NCBI RefSeq assembly: GCF_036373705.1 | Contig: NC_089863.1 | Span: forward strand, 21,884,619-21,948,618 | Source: Amia ocellicauda | Taxonomy: Eukaryota > Chordata > Actinopteri > Amiiformes > Amiidae | Direction of reading: 5' to 3' | DNA length: 64,000 bases | In this document: positions 1-10,938 of the stretch, one piece after another | Position numbering within the stretch: position 1 is the stretch's first letter | Layout: the number at the start of each line of letters is the position of its first letter | Translations under genes and position numbers: made by a program | The notes under the pieces: model-generated | Databases searched by the model: none | Told to the model about the DNA's origin: nothing | The model's input: only the letters and a program-made list of their open reading frames with translations

Positions 1-14
1 TGAGCTATTTCGGC
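1..14 (-). tRNA. tRNA-Phe(GAA), 5' end only, cut by window edge
   Basis: Identical to the first 14 nt of the Phe gene at 2466-2538; the rest lies outside the window. Confidence 0.8.
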
Positions 15-140
15 CATTGGTGAGATGACGTCGTGATCCCAAAAGTCAAAGTGAAGGAAGCCCTGGCAGAACACAGTCATTGAAAAGTTCATTGTTTTCC
101 ATGACGTCGGCAACGACTCAATTTGATCACTGCAGCACAA

Positions 141-223
141 GTCAGGATGGCCGAGTGGTGTAAGGTGCTGCGTGCAGGTCATCGTCTCCTGTAGAGGCTT
201 GGCTTTGAATCCCACCTCTGACA
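141..223 (+). pseudogene. tRNA-Leu(CAG) relic, unit 1
   Basis: An 83-nt class II tRNA shape with the Leu box A (TGGCCGAGTGG) and loop TGCAGGT, anticodon CAG. The anticodon stem CTGCG/CATCG has two mismatches, the T stem TTGGC/CCCAC has two, the T loop reads TTTGAAT, and acceptor pair 7-66 is broken. A Pol III stop (TTTT) follows 8 nt downstream. Likely non-functional, yet kept in every unit. Confidence 0.8.
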
Positions 224-801
224 AGGGTCCTTTTACCACTCAGGAGCACACACTTACCCGTGCTGGCGACAAGGACAACAAGAGTTGAGGACTGTGTTGA
301 AAACGACATTACACAAAGAATTCAATGTTGAAAGAAATACATCAATACATAAATCAATGGACATGTATTTATTCATTGATTGATTGACTTCAACATGTCT
401 TAATTTAGTCGCTGTACCCACAAAGCAACACTCAGCATAGTGGAGGCTATAGCTCGGCGTTATTGCGTGTACCTTACATGTATCACCCCTGGCACCTGGC
501 CCTGATAACTCCCTACTTTTTGACCACAGTCTGTCTGTGACTTGAACCCGAGAAGTAAAAATGATGCACATGGGCGCTTGCAATCTCGTTGTTTCAATCA
601 CATATCACAGTGGATGCGTACACACGGTGTTTCTCGGAGATTGCTGGGACAGTAACGAATGTGTTCCTTGCTTTACATGTCATCTAGCGCACAGTAGCTT
701 TTTCTCCTTCTTTTTGCCCATATCATCCACATATTGTGCCTTTGGGGAACGCCTCCGAAACAGATTTAGAATGCTCTGAGATTCAAGAAACGACAGTGCA
801 A
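224..801. other. Type A spacer between Leu relic and hAT-like element
   Basis: No supported gene. The open frames here on both strands recur only because the unit recurs. A box-B-like GGGTTCAAGTC occurs on the minus strand near 550, but no tRNA fold surrounds it. Equivalent spacers follow each Leu relic. A diverged, inverted relative of this spacer lies at about 18.05-19.68 kb. Confidence 0.7.
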
Positions 802-809
802 CTCTTTTC

Positions 810-1713
810 CAGGGTTGTGGGTAACGCGTTACTAAGTAACGCATTACAGTAATGTTATTACTTTTGGTAGTAACGAGTAACGTAACGTGGTATGGTTCCA
901 AAAGGAGAAATAATATTACAGTTACTGATTCCTTTTTTTTGTTCTCGTTACTGCATTACACATTGTGACGATATGGTCTTAATAAGGACGATAAGGACGT
1001 CTATGTCGTACATTAAAAATATTAGAAAAACTGTCGTTTGCAGTTACAAATCTGTAGTAAGAGTAATAAGTTAAAGGAGTCAAGTTGAGACATGTAAGAT
1101 GCAAATCTACTAGCACATATCTTGATGATGATTACAATAATAACAATAATAAAAATAAATAGCAAAGATGTATTTTAGTGTTGCACGTTTTCTTATGGTA
1201 ACGTAATGCTTGTCTGAGTATAATGTCTATACACATTTAGCTACTGCTAATATCTCTTAACAGAAACGTGTATTTATTATGCTGTCTCCAATCATCTAAA
1301 GCACAAAGAATAAAACAGCCACAAAAGTCCTTTCCACACCAGGCTCTATCGCTCGTAGTGTTGCTTTCTGTCTTCATTTTTAAAACGAAACACAAAACCA
1401 AACCCACAATCGCTCCGCTCCTCCCACAACAGGGGGTGGGCTTCTGACACTGGCCTGGTTTTCCTGTGGCGCTTTATTAAAACAACAAAAGATAACAGTA
1501 TGTCTCTGTCATTATCAACTGCTTGTGTTGGTGTAGCTTTGAAATTGTTTATTGAGGTCCCGCAACGTTTGGGGTGTAATGCAGAGTAATGTAAAAGTAA
1601 AGTAACTAATTACATTCTCCAGGAAGTAATAAGTAAAGTGTTTAGTTACTTTTGATATGAGTAACGAGTACAATGTAAGACATTACTTTTTGTGAGAAAC
1701 GACCCCAACACTG
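810..1713. mobile_element. Non-autonomous hAT-like element (904 bp), unit 1
   Basis: The ends are CAGGGTTGTGGGT on the left and, read inward from the right, CAGTGTTGGGGTC, an imperfect terminal inverted repeat. It is flanked by a perfect 8-bp duplication CTCTTTTC at 802-809 and 1714-1721, the hAT signature. Both subterminal regions are packed with short AGTAAC/GTTACT motifs in both orientations, a pattern known for hAT transposase binding regions. The interior is AT-rich with no transposase frame, so any movement would have needed transposase from elsewhere. Confidence 0.88.
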
Positions 1714-1956
1714 CTCTTTTCCTTCTCTTTTGGCTTGTTTGTTTGTTGTTGAAGGAGATACAAAGTTTGAGAGTGTCTCGTTTTATTTCTGAAATATAAC
1801 TCCCAGAAAGTATGGTCTTTGTGTTCTTGAAATTGAATAACCTCAAAAGAAAGAAATGGTCCAATGAATTGCCGAGGAAAAGTCTAGCCGCTGTATTCTG
1901 GAATGAAGAAAAAAATGAAATGACAAGGGCAATCAAAGCAAGTAAGACAGTAGGCA

Positions 1957-2027
1957 TACGCTAGCCAGAAATCGAACGCAACTCACAAGAACAGGAACCT
2001 TGTATGATACCACTACACCACTGGCGC
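1957..2027 (-). tRNA. Gly-type tRNA gene with CCT (Arg) anticodon, unit 1
   Basis: A 71-nt tRNA body closely matching the Gly(CCC) gene of type B modules (14126-14196). The anticodon arm reads CAAGG-TTCCTGT-TCTTG, so the anticodon is CCT (Arg codon AGG). The anticodon stem still pairs fully with a G-T at 31-39. The T stem has become almost all wobble with one C-C, and the acceptor has one mismatch. Boxes A and B are still recognisable. The first TTTT lies about 45 nt downstream. Either a decaying gene or an anticodon-switched one; no other system evidence is available here. Confidence 0.7.
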
Positions 2028-2277
2028 TGCGGGGAAGCTCTAGATTCTGTCACCGAAGCAAATGCACAAGACATATAAAACGCGTCCCCTGGGGCACAAT
2101 GGTCTTTTAATAATTATCTGTAATAATCTGCAGTCGAACTGCTTAATACGTACCTAGCTAATCACTACATCACAGGCGCATGGTTGTCATTCGGGGAAAA
2201 TATGTGTTCACGAATGTTCATCGGAGTGGTTGTCATGCTAAGAGGTCAGTTGGAGTAGAGGGAGCTGGCCATGCCGT

Positions 2278-2350
2278 GCCTCGTTGGCGCAGTAGGTAGC
2301 GCGTCAGTCTCATAATCTGAAGGTGGTGAGTTCGACCCTCACACGGGGCA
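2278..2350 (+). tRNA. tRNA-Met(CAT), elongator, unit 1
   Basis: A 73-nt canonical eukaryotic elongator Met tRNA. The acceptor GCCTCGT/ACGGGGC pairs fully, box A is GGCGCAGTAGG, the loop CTCATAA gives anticodon CAT, and the T loop is TTCGACC. No TTTT lies in the first 30 nt downstream, only CTTTATCTTT, so Pol III termination may be weak or distal. Confidence 0.95.
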
Positions 2351-2465
2351 AGCACTCTTCCTTTATCTTTGAGTTCTACCACACTGATCTCCAGCTGCAG
2401 AAAAAAGGTGCACACCTGTGCAATAAAGTGGTTGCTTGCGCTGTCTGAAGAAATTCATGGCAAAA

Positions 2466-2538
2466 TGCCAAATCCTGGGATGGAACAAGGGACCTTTAGA
2501 TGTTCAGTCTATCGCTCCCCCAACTGAGCTATTTCGGC
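2466..2538 (-). tRNA. tRNA-Phe(GAA), partly degenerate, unit 1/2
   Basis: A 73-nt Phe tRNA: acceptor GCCGAAA, box A TAGCTCAGTTGG, loop CTGAACA with anticodon GAA. Defects are an A-A pair at 27-43, a T-C mismatch in the T stem, an A-A pair at 7-66, and T loop TTCCATC in which the expected purine at 57 is C. TTTT follows the 3' end immediately. Transcription or aminoacylation may be impaired. Confidence 0.8.
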
Positions 2539-2664
2539 CATTGGTGAGATGACGTCGTGATCCCAAAAGTCAAAGTGAAGGAAGCCCTGGCAGAACACAG
2601 TCATTGAAAAGTTCATTGTTTTCCATGACGTCGGCAACGACTCAATTTGATCACCGCAACACAA

Positions 2665-2747
2665 GTCAGGATGGCCGAGTGGTGTAAGGTGCTGCGTGCA
2701 GGTCATCGTCTCCTGTAGAGGCTTGGCTTTGAATCCCACCTCTGACA
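2665..2747 (+). pseudogene. tRNA-Leu(CAG) relic, unit 2
   Basis: Same 83-nt relic as at 141, with identical defects. Confidence 0.8.
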
Positions 2748-3333
2748 AGGGTCCTTTTACCACTCAGGAGCACACACTTACCCGTGCTGGCGACAAGGAC
2801 AACAAGAGTTGAGGACTGTGTTGAAAACGACATTACACAAAGAATTCAATGTTGAAAGAAATACATCAATACATAAATCAATGGACATGTATTTATTCAT
2901 TGAATGATTGACTTCAACATGTCTTAATTTAGTCGCTGTACCCACAAAGCAACACTCAGCATAGTGGAGGCTATAGCTCGGCGTTATTGCGTGTACCTTA
3001 CATGTATCACCCCTGGCACCTGGCCCTGATAACTCCCTACTTTTTGACCACAGTCTGTCTGTGACTTGAACCCGAGAAGTAAAAATGATGCACATGGGCG
3101 CTTGCAATCTCGTTGTTTCAATCACATATCACAGTGGATGCGTACACACGGTGTTTCTCGGAGATTGCTGGGACAGTAACGAATGTGTTCCTTGCTTTAC
3201 ATGTCATCTAGCGCACAGTAGCTTTTTCTCCTTCTTTTTGCCCATATCATCCACATATTGTGCCTTTGGGGAACGCCTCCGAAACAGATTTAGAATGCTC
3301 TGAGATTCAAGAAACGACAGTGCAACTCTTTTC

Positions 3334-4237
3334 CAGGGTTGTGGGTAACGCGTTACTAAGTAACGCATTACAGTAATGTTATTACTTTTGGTAGTAACGA
3401 GTAACGTAACGTGGTATGGTTCCAAAAGGAGAAATAATATTACAGTTACTGATTCCTTTTTTTTGTTCTCGTTACTGCATTACACATTGTGACGATATGG
3501 TCTTAATAAGGACGATAAGGACGTCTATGTCGTACATTAAAAATATTAGAAAAACTGTCGTTTGCAGTTACAAATCTGTAGTAAGAGTAATAAGTTAAAG
3601 GAGTCAAGTTGAGACATGTAAGATGCAAATCTACTAGCACATATCTTGATGATGATTACAATAATAACAATAATAAAAATAAATAGCAAAGATGTATTTT
3701 AGTGTTGCACGTTTTCTTATGGTAACGTAATGCTTGTCTGAGTATAATGTCTATACACATTTAGCTACTGCTAATATCTCTTAACAGAAACGTGTATTTA
3801 TTATGCTGTCTCCAATCATCTAAAGCACAAAGAATAAAACAGCCACAAAAGTCCTTTCCACACCAGGCTCTATCGCTCGTAGTGTTGCTTTCTGTCTTCA
3901 TTTTTAAAACGAAACACAAAACCAAACCCACAATCGCTCCGCTCCTCCCACAACAGGGGGTGGGCTTCTGACACTGGCCTGGTTTTCCTGTGGCGCTTTA
4001 TTAAAACAACAAAAGATAACAGTATGTCTCTGTCATTATCAACTGCTTGTGTTGGTGTAGCTTTGAAATTGTTTATTGAGGTCCCGCAACGTTTGGGGTG
4101 TAATGCAGAGTAATGTAAAAGTAAAGTAACTAATTACATTCTCCAGGAAGTAATAAGTAAAGTGTTTAGTTACTTTTGATATGAGTAACGAGTACAATGT
4201 AAGACATTACTTTTTGTGAGAAACGACCCCAACACTG
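3334..4237. mobile_element. hAT-like element, unit 2
   Basis: Copy of 810-1713 with the same CTCTTTTC duplication on each side; it was duplicated with the unit, not newly inserted. Confidence 0.87.
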
Positions 4238-4480
4238 CTCTTTTCCTTCTCTTTTGGCTTGTTTGTTTGTTGTTGAAGGAGATACAAAGTTTGAGAGTGT
4301 CTCGTTTTATTTCTGAAATATAACTCCCAGAAAGTATGGTCTTTGTGTTCTTGAAATTGAATAACCTCAAAAGAAAGAAATGGTCCAATGAATTGCCGAG
4401 GAAAAGTCTAGCCGCTGTATTCTGGAATGAAGAAAAAAATGAAATGACAAGGGCAATCAAAGCAAGTAAGACAGTAGGCA

Positions 4481-4551
4481 TACGCTAGCCAGAAATCGAA
4501 CGCAACTCACAAGAACAGGAACCTTGTATGATACCACTACACCACTGGCGC
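4481..4551 (-). tRNA. Gly-type tRNA gene with CCT anticodon, unit 2
   Basis: Same as 1957-2027. Confidence 0.7.
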
Positions 4552-4801
4552 TGCGGGGAAGCTCTAGATTCTGTCACCGAAGCAAATGCACAAGACATAT
4601 AAAACGCGTCCCCTGGGGCACAATGGTCTTTTAATAATTATCTGTAATAATCTGCAGTCGAACTGCTTAATACGTACCTAGCTAATCACTACATCACAGG
4701 CGCATGGTTGTCATTCGGGGAAAATATGTGTTCACGAATGTTCATCGGAGTGGTTGTCATGCTAAGAGGTCAGTTGGAGTAGAGGGAGCTGGCCATGCCG
4801 T

Positions 4802-4874
4802 GCCTCGTTGGCGCAGTAGGTAGCGCGTCAGTCTCATAATCTGAAGGTGGTGAGTTCGACCCTCACACGGGGCA
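4802..4874 (+). tRNA. tRNA-Met(CAT), elongator, unit 2
   Basis: Canonical, identical in sequence to 2278-2350. Confidence 0.95.
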
Positions 4875-4989
4875 AGCACTCTTCCTTTATCTTTGAGTTC
4901 TACCACACTGATCTCCAGCTGCAGAAAAAAGGCGCACACCTGTGCAATAAAGTGGTTGCTTGCGCTGTCTGAAGAAATTCATGGCAAAA

Positions 4990-5062
4990 TGCCAAATCCT
5001 GGGATGGAACAAGGGACCTTTAGATGTTCAGTCTATCGCTCCCCCAACTGAGCTATTTCGGC
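4990..5062 (-). tRNA. tRNA-Phe(GAA), partly degenerate
   Basis: Same defects as 2466-2538. Confidence 0.8.
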
Positions 5063-5188
5063 CATTGGTGAGATGACGTCGTGATCCCAAAAGTCAAAGT
5101 GAAGGAAGCCCTGGCAGAACACAGTCATTGAAAAGTTCATTGTTTTCCATGACGTCGGCAACGACTCAATTTGATCACCGCAACACAA

Positions 5189-5271
5189 GTCAGGATGGCC
5201 GAGTGGTGTAAGGTGCTGCGTGCAGGTCATCGTCTCCTGTAGAGGCTTGGCTTTGAATCCCACCTCTGACA
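5189..5271 (+). pseudogene. tRNA-Leu(CAG) relic, unit 3
   Basis: Same relic as at 141. Confidence 0.8.
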
Positions 5272-5857
5272 AGGGTCCTTTTACCACTCAGGAGCACACA
5301 CTTACCCGTGCTGGCGACAAGGACAACAAGAGTTGAGGACTGTGTTGAAAACGACATTACACAAAGAATTCAATGTTGAAAGAAATACATCAATACATAA
5401 ATCAATGGACATGTATTTATTCATTGAATGATTGACTTCAACATGTCTTAATTTAGTCGCTGTACCCACAAAGCAACACTCAGCATAGTGGAGGCTATAG
5501 CTCGGCGTTATTGCGTGTACCTTACATGTATCACCCCTGGCACCTGGCCCTGATAACTCCCTACTTTTTGACCACAGTCTGTCTGTGACTTGAACCCGAG
5601 AAGTAAAAATGATGCACATGGGCGCTTGCAATCTCGTTGTTTCAATCACATATCACAGTGGATGCGTACACACGGTGTTTCTCGGAGATTGCTGGGACAG
5701 TAACGAATGTGTTCCTTGCTTTACATGTCATCTAGCGCACAGTAGCTTTTTCTCCTTCTTTTTGCCCATATCATCCACATATTGTGCCTTTGGGGAACGC
5801 CTCCGAAACAGATTTAGAATGCTCTGAGATTCAAGAAACGACAGTGCAACTCTTTTC

Positions 5858-6761
5858 CAGGGTTGTGGGTAACGCGTTACTAAGTAACGCATTACAGTAA
5901 TGTTATTACTTTTGGTAGTAACGAGTAACGTAACGTGGTATGGTTCCAAAAGGAGAAATAATATTACAGTTACTGATTCCTTTTTTTTGTTCTCGTTACT
6001 GCATTACACATTGTGACGATATGGTCTTAATAAGGACGATAAGGACGTCTATGTCGTACATTAAAAATATTAGAAAAACTGTCGTTTGCAGTTACAAATC
6101 TGTAGTAAGAGTAATAAGTTAAAGGAGTCAAGTTGAGACATGTAAGATGCAAATCTACTAGCACATATCTTGATGATGATTACAATAATAACAATAATAA
6201 AAATAAATAGCAAAGATGTATTTTAGTGTTGCACGTTTTCTTATGGTAACGTAATGCTTGTCTGAGTATAATGTCTATACACATTTAGCTACTGCTAATA
6301 TCTCTTAACAGAAACGTGTATTTATTATGCTGTCTCCAATCATCTAAAGCACAAAGAATAAAACAGCCACAAAAGTCCTTTCCACACCAGGCTCTATCGC
6401 TCGTAGTGTTGCTTTCTGTCTTCATTTTTAAAACGAAACACAAAACCAAACCCACAATCGCTCCGCTCCTCCCACAACAGGGGGTGGGCTTCTGACACTG
6501 GCCTGGTTTTCCTGTGGCGCTTTATTAAAACAACAAAAGATAACAGTATGTCTCTGTCATTATCAACTGCTTGTGTTGGTGTAGCTTTGAAATTGTTTAT
6601 TGAGGTCCCGCAACGTTTGGGGTGTAATGCAGAGTAATGTAAAAGTAAAGTAACTAATTACATTCTCCAGGAAGTAATAAGTAAAGTGTTTAGTTACTTT
6701 TGATATGAGTAACGAGTACAATGTAAGACATTACTTTTTGTGAGTAATGACCCCAACACTG
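5858..6761. mobile_element. hAT-like element, unit 3
   Basis: As 810-1713. Near the right end it reads TGAGTAATGACC where units 1, 2 and 4 read TGAGAAACGACC, so this unit carries a private or converted variant that also appears at about 25.49 kb. Confidence 0.87.
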
Positions 6762-7004
6762 CTCTTTTCCTTCTCTTTTGGCTTGTTTGTTTGTTGTTGA
6801 AGGAGATACAAAGTTTGAGAGTGTCTCATTTTATTTCTGAAATATAACTCCCAGAAAGTATGGTCTTTGTGTTCTTGAAATTGAATAACCTCAAAAGAAA
6901 GAAATGGTCCAATGAATTGCCGAGGAAAAGTCTAGCCGCTGTATTCTGGAATGAAGAAAAAAATGAAATGACAAGGGCAATCAAAGCAAGTAAGACAGTA
7001 GGCA

Positions 7005-7075
7005 TACGCTAGCCAGAAATCGAACGCAACTCACAAGAACAGGAACCTTGTATGATACCACTACACCACTGGCGC
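7005..7075 (-). tRNA. Gly-type tRNA gene with CCT anticodon, unit 3
   Basis: Same as 1957-2027. Confidence 0.7.
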
Positions 7076-7325
7076 TGCGGGGAAGCTCTAGATTCTGTCA
7101 CCGAAGCAAATGCACAAGACATATAAAACGCGTCCCCTGGGGCACAATGGTCTTTTAATAATTATCTGTAATAATCTGCAGTCGAACTGCTTAATACGTA
7201 CCTAGCTAATCACTACATCACAGGCGCATGGTTGTTATTCGGGGAAAATATGTGTTCACGAATGTTCATCGGAGTGGTTGTCATGCTAAGAGGTCAGTTG
7301 GAGTAGAGGGAGCTGGCCATGCCGT

Positions 7326-7398
7326 GCCTCGTTGGCGCAGTAGGTAGCGCGTCAGTCTCATAATCTCAAGGTGGTGAGTTCGACCCTCACATGGGGCA
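7326..7398 (+). tRNA. tRNA-Met(CAT), elongator, unit 3 variant
   Basis: Differs from the other Met copies at two bases: the 3' anticodon stem is TCTCA instead of TCTGA, losing a pair, and the acceptor is ATGGGGC instead of ACGGGGC, leaving a G-T. Possibly less stable. Confidence 0.9.
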
Positions 7399-7513
7399 AG
7401 CACTCTTCCTTTATCTTTGAGTTCTACCACACTGATCTCCAGCTGCAGAAAAAAGGCGCACACCTGTGCAATAAAGTGGTTGCTTGCGCTGTCTGAAGAA
7501 ATTCATGGCAAAA

Positions 7514-7586
7514 TGCCAAATCCTGGGATGGAACAAGGGACCTTTAGATGTTCAGTCTATCGCTCCCCCAACTGAGCTATTTCGGC
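7514..7586 (-). tRNA. tRNA-Phe(GAA), partly degenerate
   Basis: Same as 2466-2538. Confidence 0.8.
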
Positions 7587-7712
7587 CATTGGTGAGATGA
7601 CGTCGTGATCCCAAAAGTCAAAGTGAAGGAAGCCCTGGCAGAACACAGTCATTGAAAAGTTCATTGTTTTCCATGACGTCGGCAACGACTCAATTTGATC
7701 ACCGCAACACAA

Positions 7713-7795
7713 GTCAGGATGGCCGAGTGGTGTAAGGTGCTGCGTGCAGGTCATCGTCTCCTGTAGAGGCTTGGCTTTGAATCCCACCTCTGACA
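7713..7795 (+). pseudogene. tRNA-Leu(CAG) relic, unit 4
   Basis: Same relic as at 141. Confidence 0.8.
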
Positions 7796-8381
7796 AGGGT
7801 CCTTTTACCACTCAGGAGCACACACTTACCCGTGCTGGCGACAAGGACAACAAGAGTTGAGGACTGTGTTGAAAACGACATTACACAAAGAATTCAATGT
7901 TGAAAGAAATACATCAATACATAAATCAATGGACATGTATTTATTCATTGAATGATTGACTTCAACATGTCTTAATTTAGTCGCTGTACCCACAAAGCAA
8001 CACTCAGCATAGTGGAGGCTATAGCTCGGCGTTATTGCGTGTACCTTACATGTATCACCCCTGGCACCTGGCCCTGATAACTCCCTACTTTTTGACCACA
8101 GTCTGTCTGTGACTTGAACCCGAGAAGTAAAAATGATGCACATGGGCGCTTGCAATCTCGTTGTTTCAATCACATATCACAGTGGATGCGTACACACGGT
8201 GTTTCTCGGAGATTGCTGGGACAGTAACGAATGTGTTCCTTGCTTTACATGTCATCTAGCGCACAGTAGCTTTTTCTCCTTCTTTTTGCCCATATCATCC
8301 ACATATTGTGCCTTTGGGGAACGCCTCCGAAACAGATTTAGAATGCTCTGAGATTCAAGAAACGACAGTGCAACTCTTTTC

Positions 8382-9285
8382 CAGGGTTGTGGGTAACGCG
8401 TTACTAAGTAACGCATTACAGTAATGTTATTACTTTTGGTAGTAACGAGTAACGTAACGTGGTATGGTTCCAAAAGGAGAAATAATATTACAGTTACTGA
8501 TTCCTTTTTTTTGTTCTCGTTACTGCATTACACATTGTGACGATATGGTCTTAATAAGGACGATAAGGACGTCTATGTCGTACATTAAAAATATTAGAAA
8601 AACTGTCGTTTGCAGTTACAAATCTGTAGTAAGAGTAATAAGTTAAAGGAGTCAAGTTGAGACATGTAAGATGCAAATCTACTAGCACATATCTTGATGA
8701 TGATTACAATAATAACAATAATAAAAATAAATAGCAAAGATGTATTTTAGTGTTGCACGTTTTCTTATGGTAACGTAATGCTTGTCTGAGTATAATGTCT
8801 ATACACATTTAGCTACTGCTAATATCTCTTAACAGAAACGTGTATTTATTATGCTGTCTCCAATCATCTAAAGCACAAAGAATAAAACAGCCACAAAAGT
8901 CCTTTCCACACCAGGCTCTATCGCTCGTAGTGTTGCTTTCTGTCTTCATTTTTAAAACGAAACACAAAACCAAACCCACAATCGCTCCGCTCCTCCCACA
9001 ACAGGGGGTGGGCTTCTGACACTGGCCTGGTTTTCCTGTGGCGCTTTATTAAAACAACAAAAGATAACAGTATGTCTCTGTCATTATCAACTGCTTGTGT
9101 TGGTGTAGCTTTGAAATTGTTTATTGAGGTCCCGCAACGTTTGGGGTGTAATGCAGAGTAATGTAAAAGTAAAGTAACTAATTACATTCTCCAGGAAGTA
9201 ATAAGTAAAGTGTTTAGTTACTTTTGATATGAGTAACGAGTACAATGTAAGACATTACTTTTTGTGAGAAACGACCCCAACACTG
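8382..9285. mobile_element. hAT-like element, unit 4
   Basis: As 810-1713, with the same flanking duplication. Confidence 0.87.
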
Positions 9286-9528
9286 CTCTTTTCCTTCTCT
9301 TTTGGCTTGTTTGTTTGTTGTTGAAGGAGATACAAAGTTTGAGAGTGTCTCGTTTTATTTCTGAAATATAACTCCCAGAAAGTATGGTCTTTGTGTTCTT
9401 GAAATTGAATAACCTCAAAAGAAAGAAATGGTCCAATGAATTGCCGAGGAAAAGTCTAGCCGCTGTATTCTGGAATGAAGAAAAAAATGAAATGACAAGG
9501 GCAATCAAAGCAAGTAAGAGAGTAGGCA

Positions 9529-9599
9529 TACGCTAGCCAGAAATCGAACGCAACTCACAAGAACAGGAACCTTGTATGATACCACTACACCACTGGCGC
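9529..9599 (-). tRNA. Gly-type tRNA gene with CCT anticodon, unit 4
   Basis: Same as 1957-2027. Confidence 0.7.
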
Positions 9600-9849
9600 T
9601 GCGGGGAAGCTCTAGATTCTGTCACCGAAGCAAATGCACAAGACATATAAAACGCGTCCCCTGGGGCACAATGGTCTTTTAATAATTATCTGTAATAATC
9701 TGCAGTCGAACTGCTTAATACGTACCTAGCTAATCACTACATCACAGGCGCATGGTTGTCATTCGGGGAAAATATGTGTTCACGAATGTTCATCGGAGTG
9801 GTTGTCATGCTAAGAGGTCAGTTGGAGTAGAGGGAGCTGGCCATGCCGT

Positions 9850-9922
9850 GCCTCGTTGGCGCAGTAGGTAGCGCGTCAGTCTCATAATCTGAAGGTGGTG
9901 AGTTCGACCCTCACACGGGGCA
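9850..9922 (+). tRNA. tRNA-Met(CAT), elongator, unit 4
   Basis: Canonical, same as 2278-2350. Confidence 0.95.
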
Positions 9923-10037
9923 AGCACTCTTCCTTTATCTTTGAGTTCTACCACACTGATCTCCAGCTGCAGAAAAAAGGCGCACACCTGTGCAATAAAG
10001 TGGTTGCTTGCGCTGTCTGAAGAAATTCATGGCAAAA

Positions 10038-10110
10038 TGCCAAATCCTGGGATGGAACAAGGGACCTTTAGATGTTCAGTCTATCGCTCCCCCAACTGAG
10101 CTATTTCGGC
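10038..10110 (-). tRNA. tRNA-Phe(GAA), partly degenerate
   Basis: Same as 2466-2538. Confidence 0.8.
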
Positions 10111-10236
10111 CATTGGTGAGATGACGTCGTGATCCCAAAAGTCAAAGTGAAGGAAGCCCTGGCAGAACACAGTCATTGAAAAGTTCATTGTTTTCCATGA
10201 CGTCGGCAACGACTCAATTTGATCACCGCAACACAA

Positions 10237-10319
10237 GTCAGGATGGCCGAGTGGTGTAAGGTGCTGCGTGCAGGTCATCGTCTCCTGTAGAGGCTTGGCT
10301 TTGAATCCCACCTCTGACA
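10237..10319 (+). pseudogene. tRNA-Leu(CAG) relic, unit 5
   Basis: Same relic as at 141; last tRNA before the LTR. Confidence 0.8.
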
Positions 10320-10904
10320 AGGGTCCTTTTACCACTCAGGAGCACACACTTACCCGTGCTGGCGACAAGGACAACAAGAGTTGAGGACTGTGTTGAAAAT
10401 GACATTACACAAAGAATTCAATGTTGAAAGAAATACATCAATACATAAATCAATGGACATGTATTTATTCATTGATTGATTGACTTCAACATGTCTTAAT
10501 TTAGTCGCTGTACCCACAAAGCAACACTCAGCATAGTGGAGGCTATAGCTCGGCGTTATTGCGTGTACCTTACATGTATCACCCCTGGCACCTGGCCCTG
10601 ATAACTCCCTACTTTTTGACCACAGTCTGTCTGTGACTTGAACCCGAGAAGTAAAAATGATGCACATGGGCGCTTGCAATCTCGTTGTTTCAATCACATA
10701 TCACAGTGGATGCGTACACACGGTGTTTCTCGGAGATTGCTGGGACATTAACGAATGTGTTCCTTGCTTTACATGTCATCTAGCGCACAGTAGCTTTTTC
10801 TCCTTCTTTTTGCCCATATCATCCACATATTGTGCCTTTGGGAAACGCCTCCGAAACAGATTTAGAATGCCCTGAGATTCAAGAAACGACAGTGCAACTC
10901 TTTC

Positions 10905-10932
10905 CAGGGTTGTGGGTAACGCGTTACTAAGT
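10905..10932. mobile_element. hAT-like element, 28-bp left-end fragment
   Basis: Left end CAGGGTTGTGGGT through CTAAGT, then abrupt change to CTGAGT and the LTR. The same truncation point recurs at 27160, 46449 and 54808. Confidence 0.85.
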
Positions 10933-10938
10933 CTGAGT

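Larger units (their letters stand above)
1..10932. repeat. Tandem array of a 2,524-bp tRNA-gene unit, 4.3 copies
   Basis: Units run 1-2524, 2525-5048, 5049-7572 and 7573-10096, plus a partial from 10097 that stops where an LTR begins. The period is exactly 2,524 bp between every pair of neighbours, so no net indels separate the first four units, and only scattered substitutions are visible. Order on the plus strand is Leu relic (+), spacer, hAT-like element, Gly-like gene (-), elongator Met (+), Phe (-). The window starts inside the Phe gene of an earlier unit, so the array extends to the left. Tandem tDNA units are known in other vertebrates, for example the 3.18-kb tDNA repeat of Xenopus. 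I infer recent unequal crossing-over or gene conversion. Confidence 0.97.

Noticed and set aside
254-601. A 115-codon minus-strand frame repeated in every type A segment
   Set aside because: It lies in the spacer, shows no domain, has stops or altered starts in some copies, and recurs only because the unit recurs.
530-620. A further tRNA on the minus strand based on GGGTTCAAGTC
   Set aside because: Only a box-B-like match; no acceptor, D or anticodon stems can be drawn around it.
892-1074. Small open frames inside the hAT-like element
   Set aside because: The element is AT-rich and non-autonomous; the frames do not resemble hAT transposase.
1-10932. CRISPR-like regular repetition
   Set aside because: The 2.5-kb period with tRNA genes and eukaryotic transposons is a tandem tDNA array, not short repeats with spacers.
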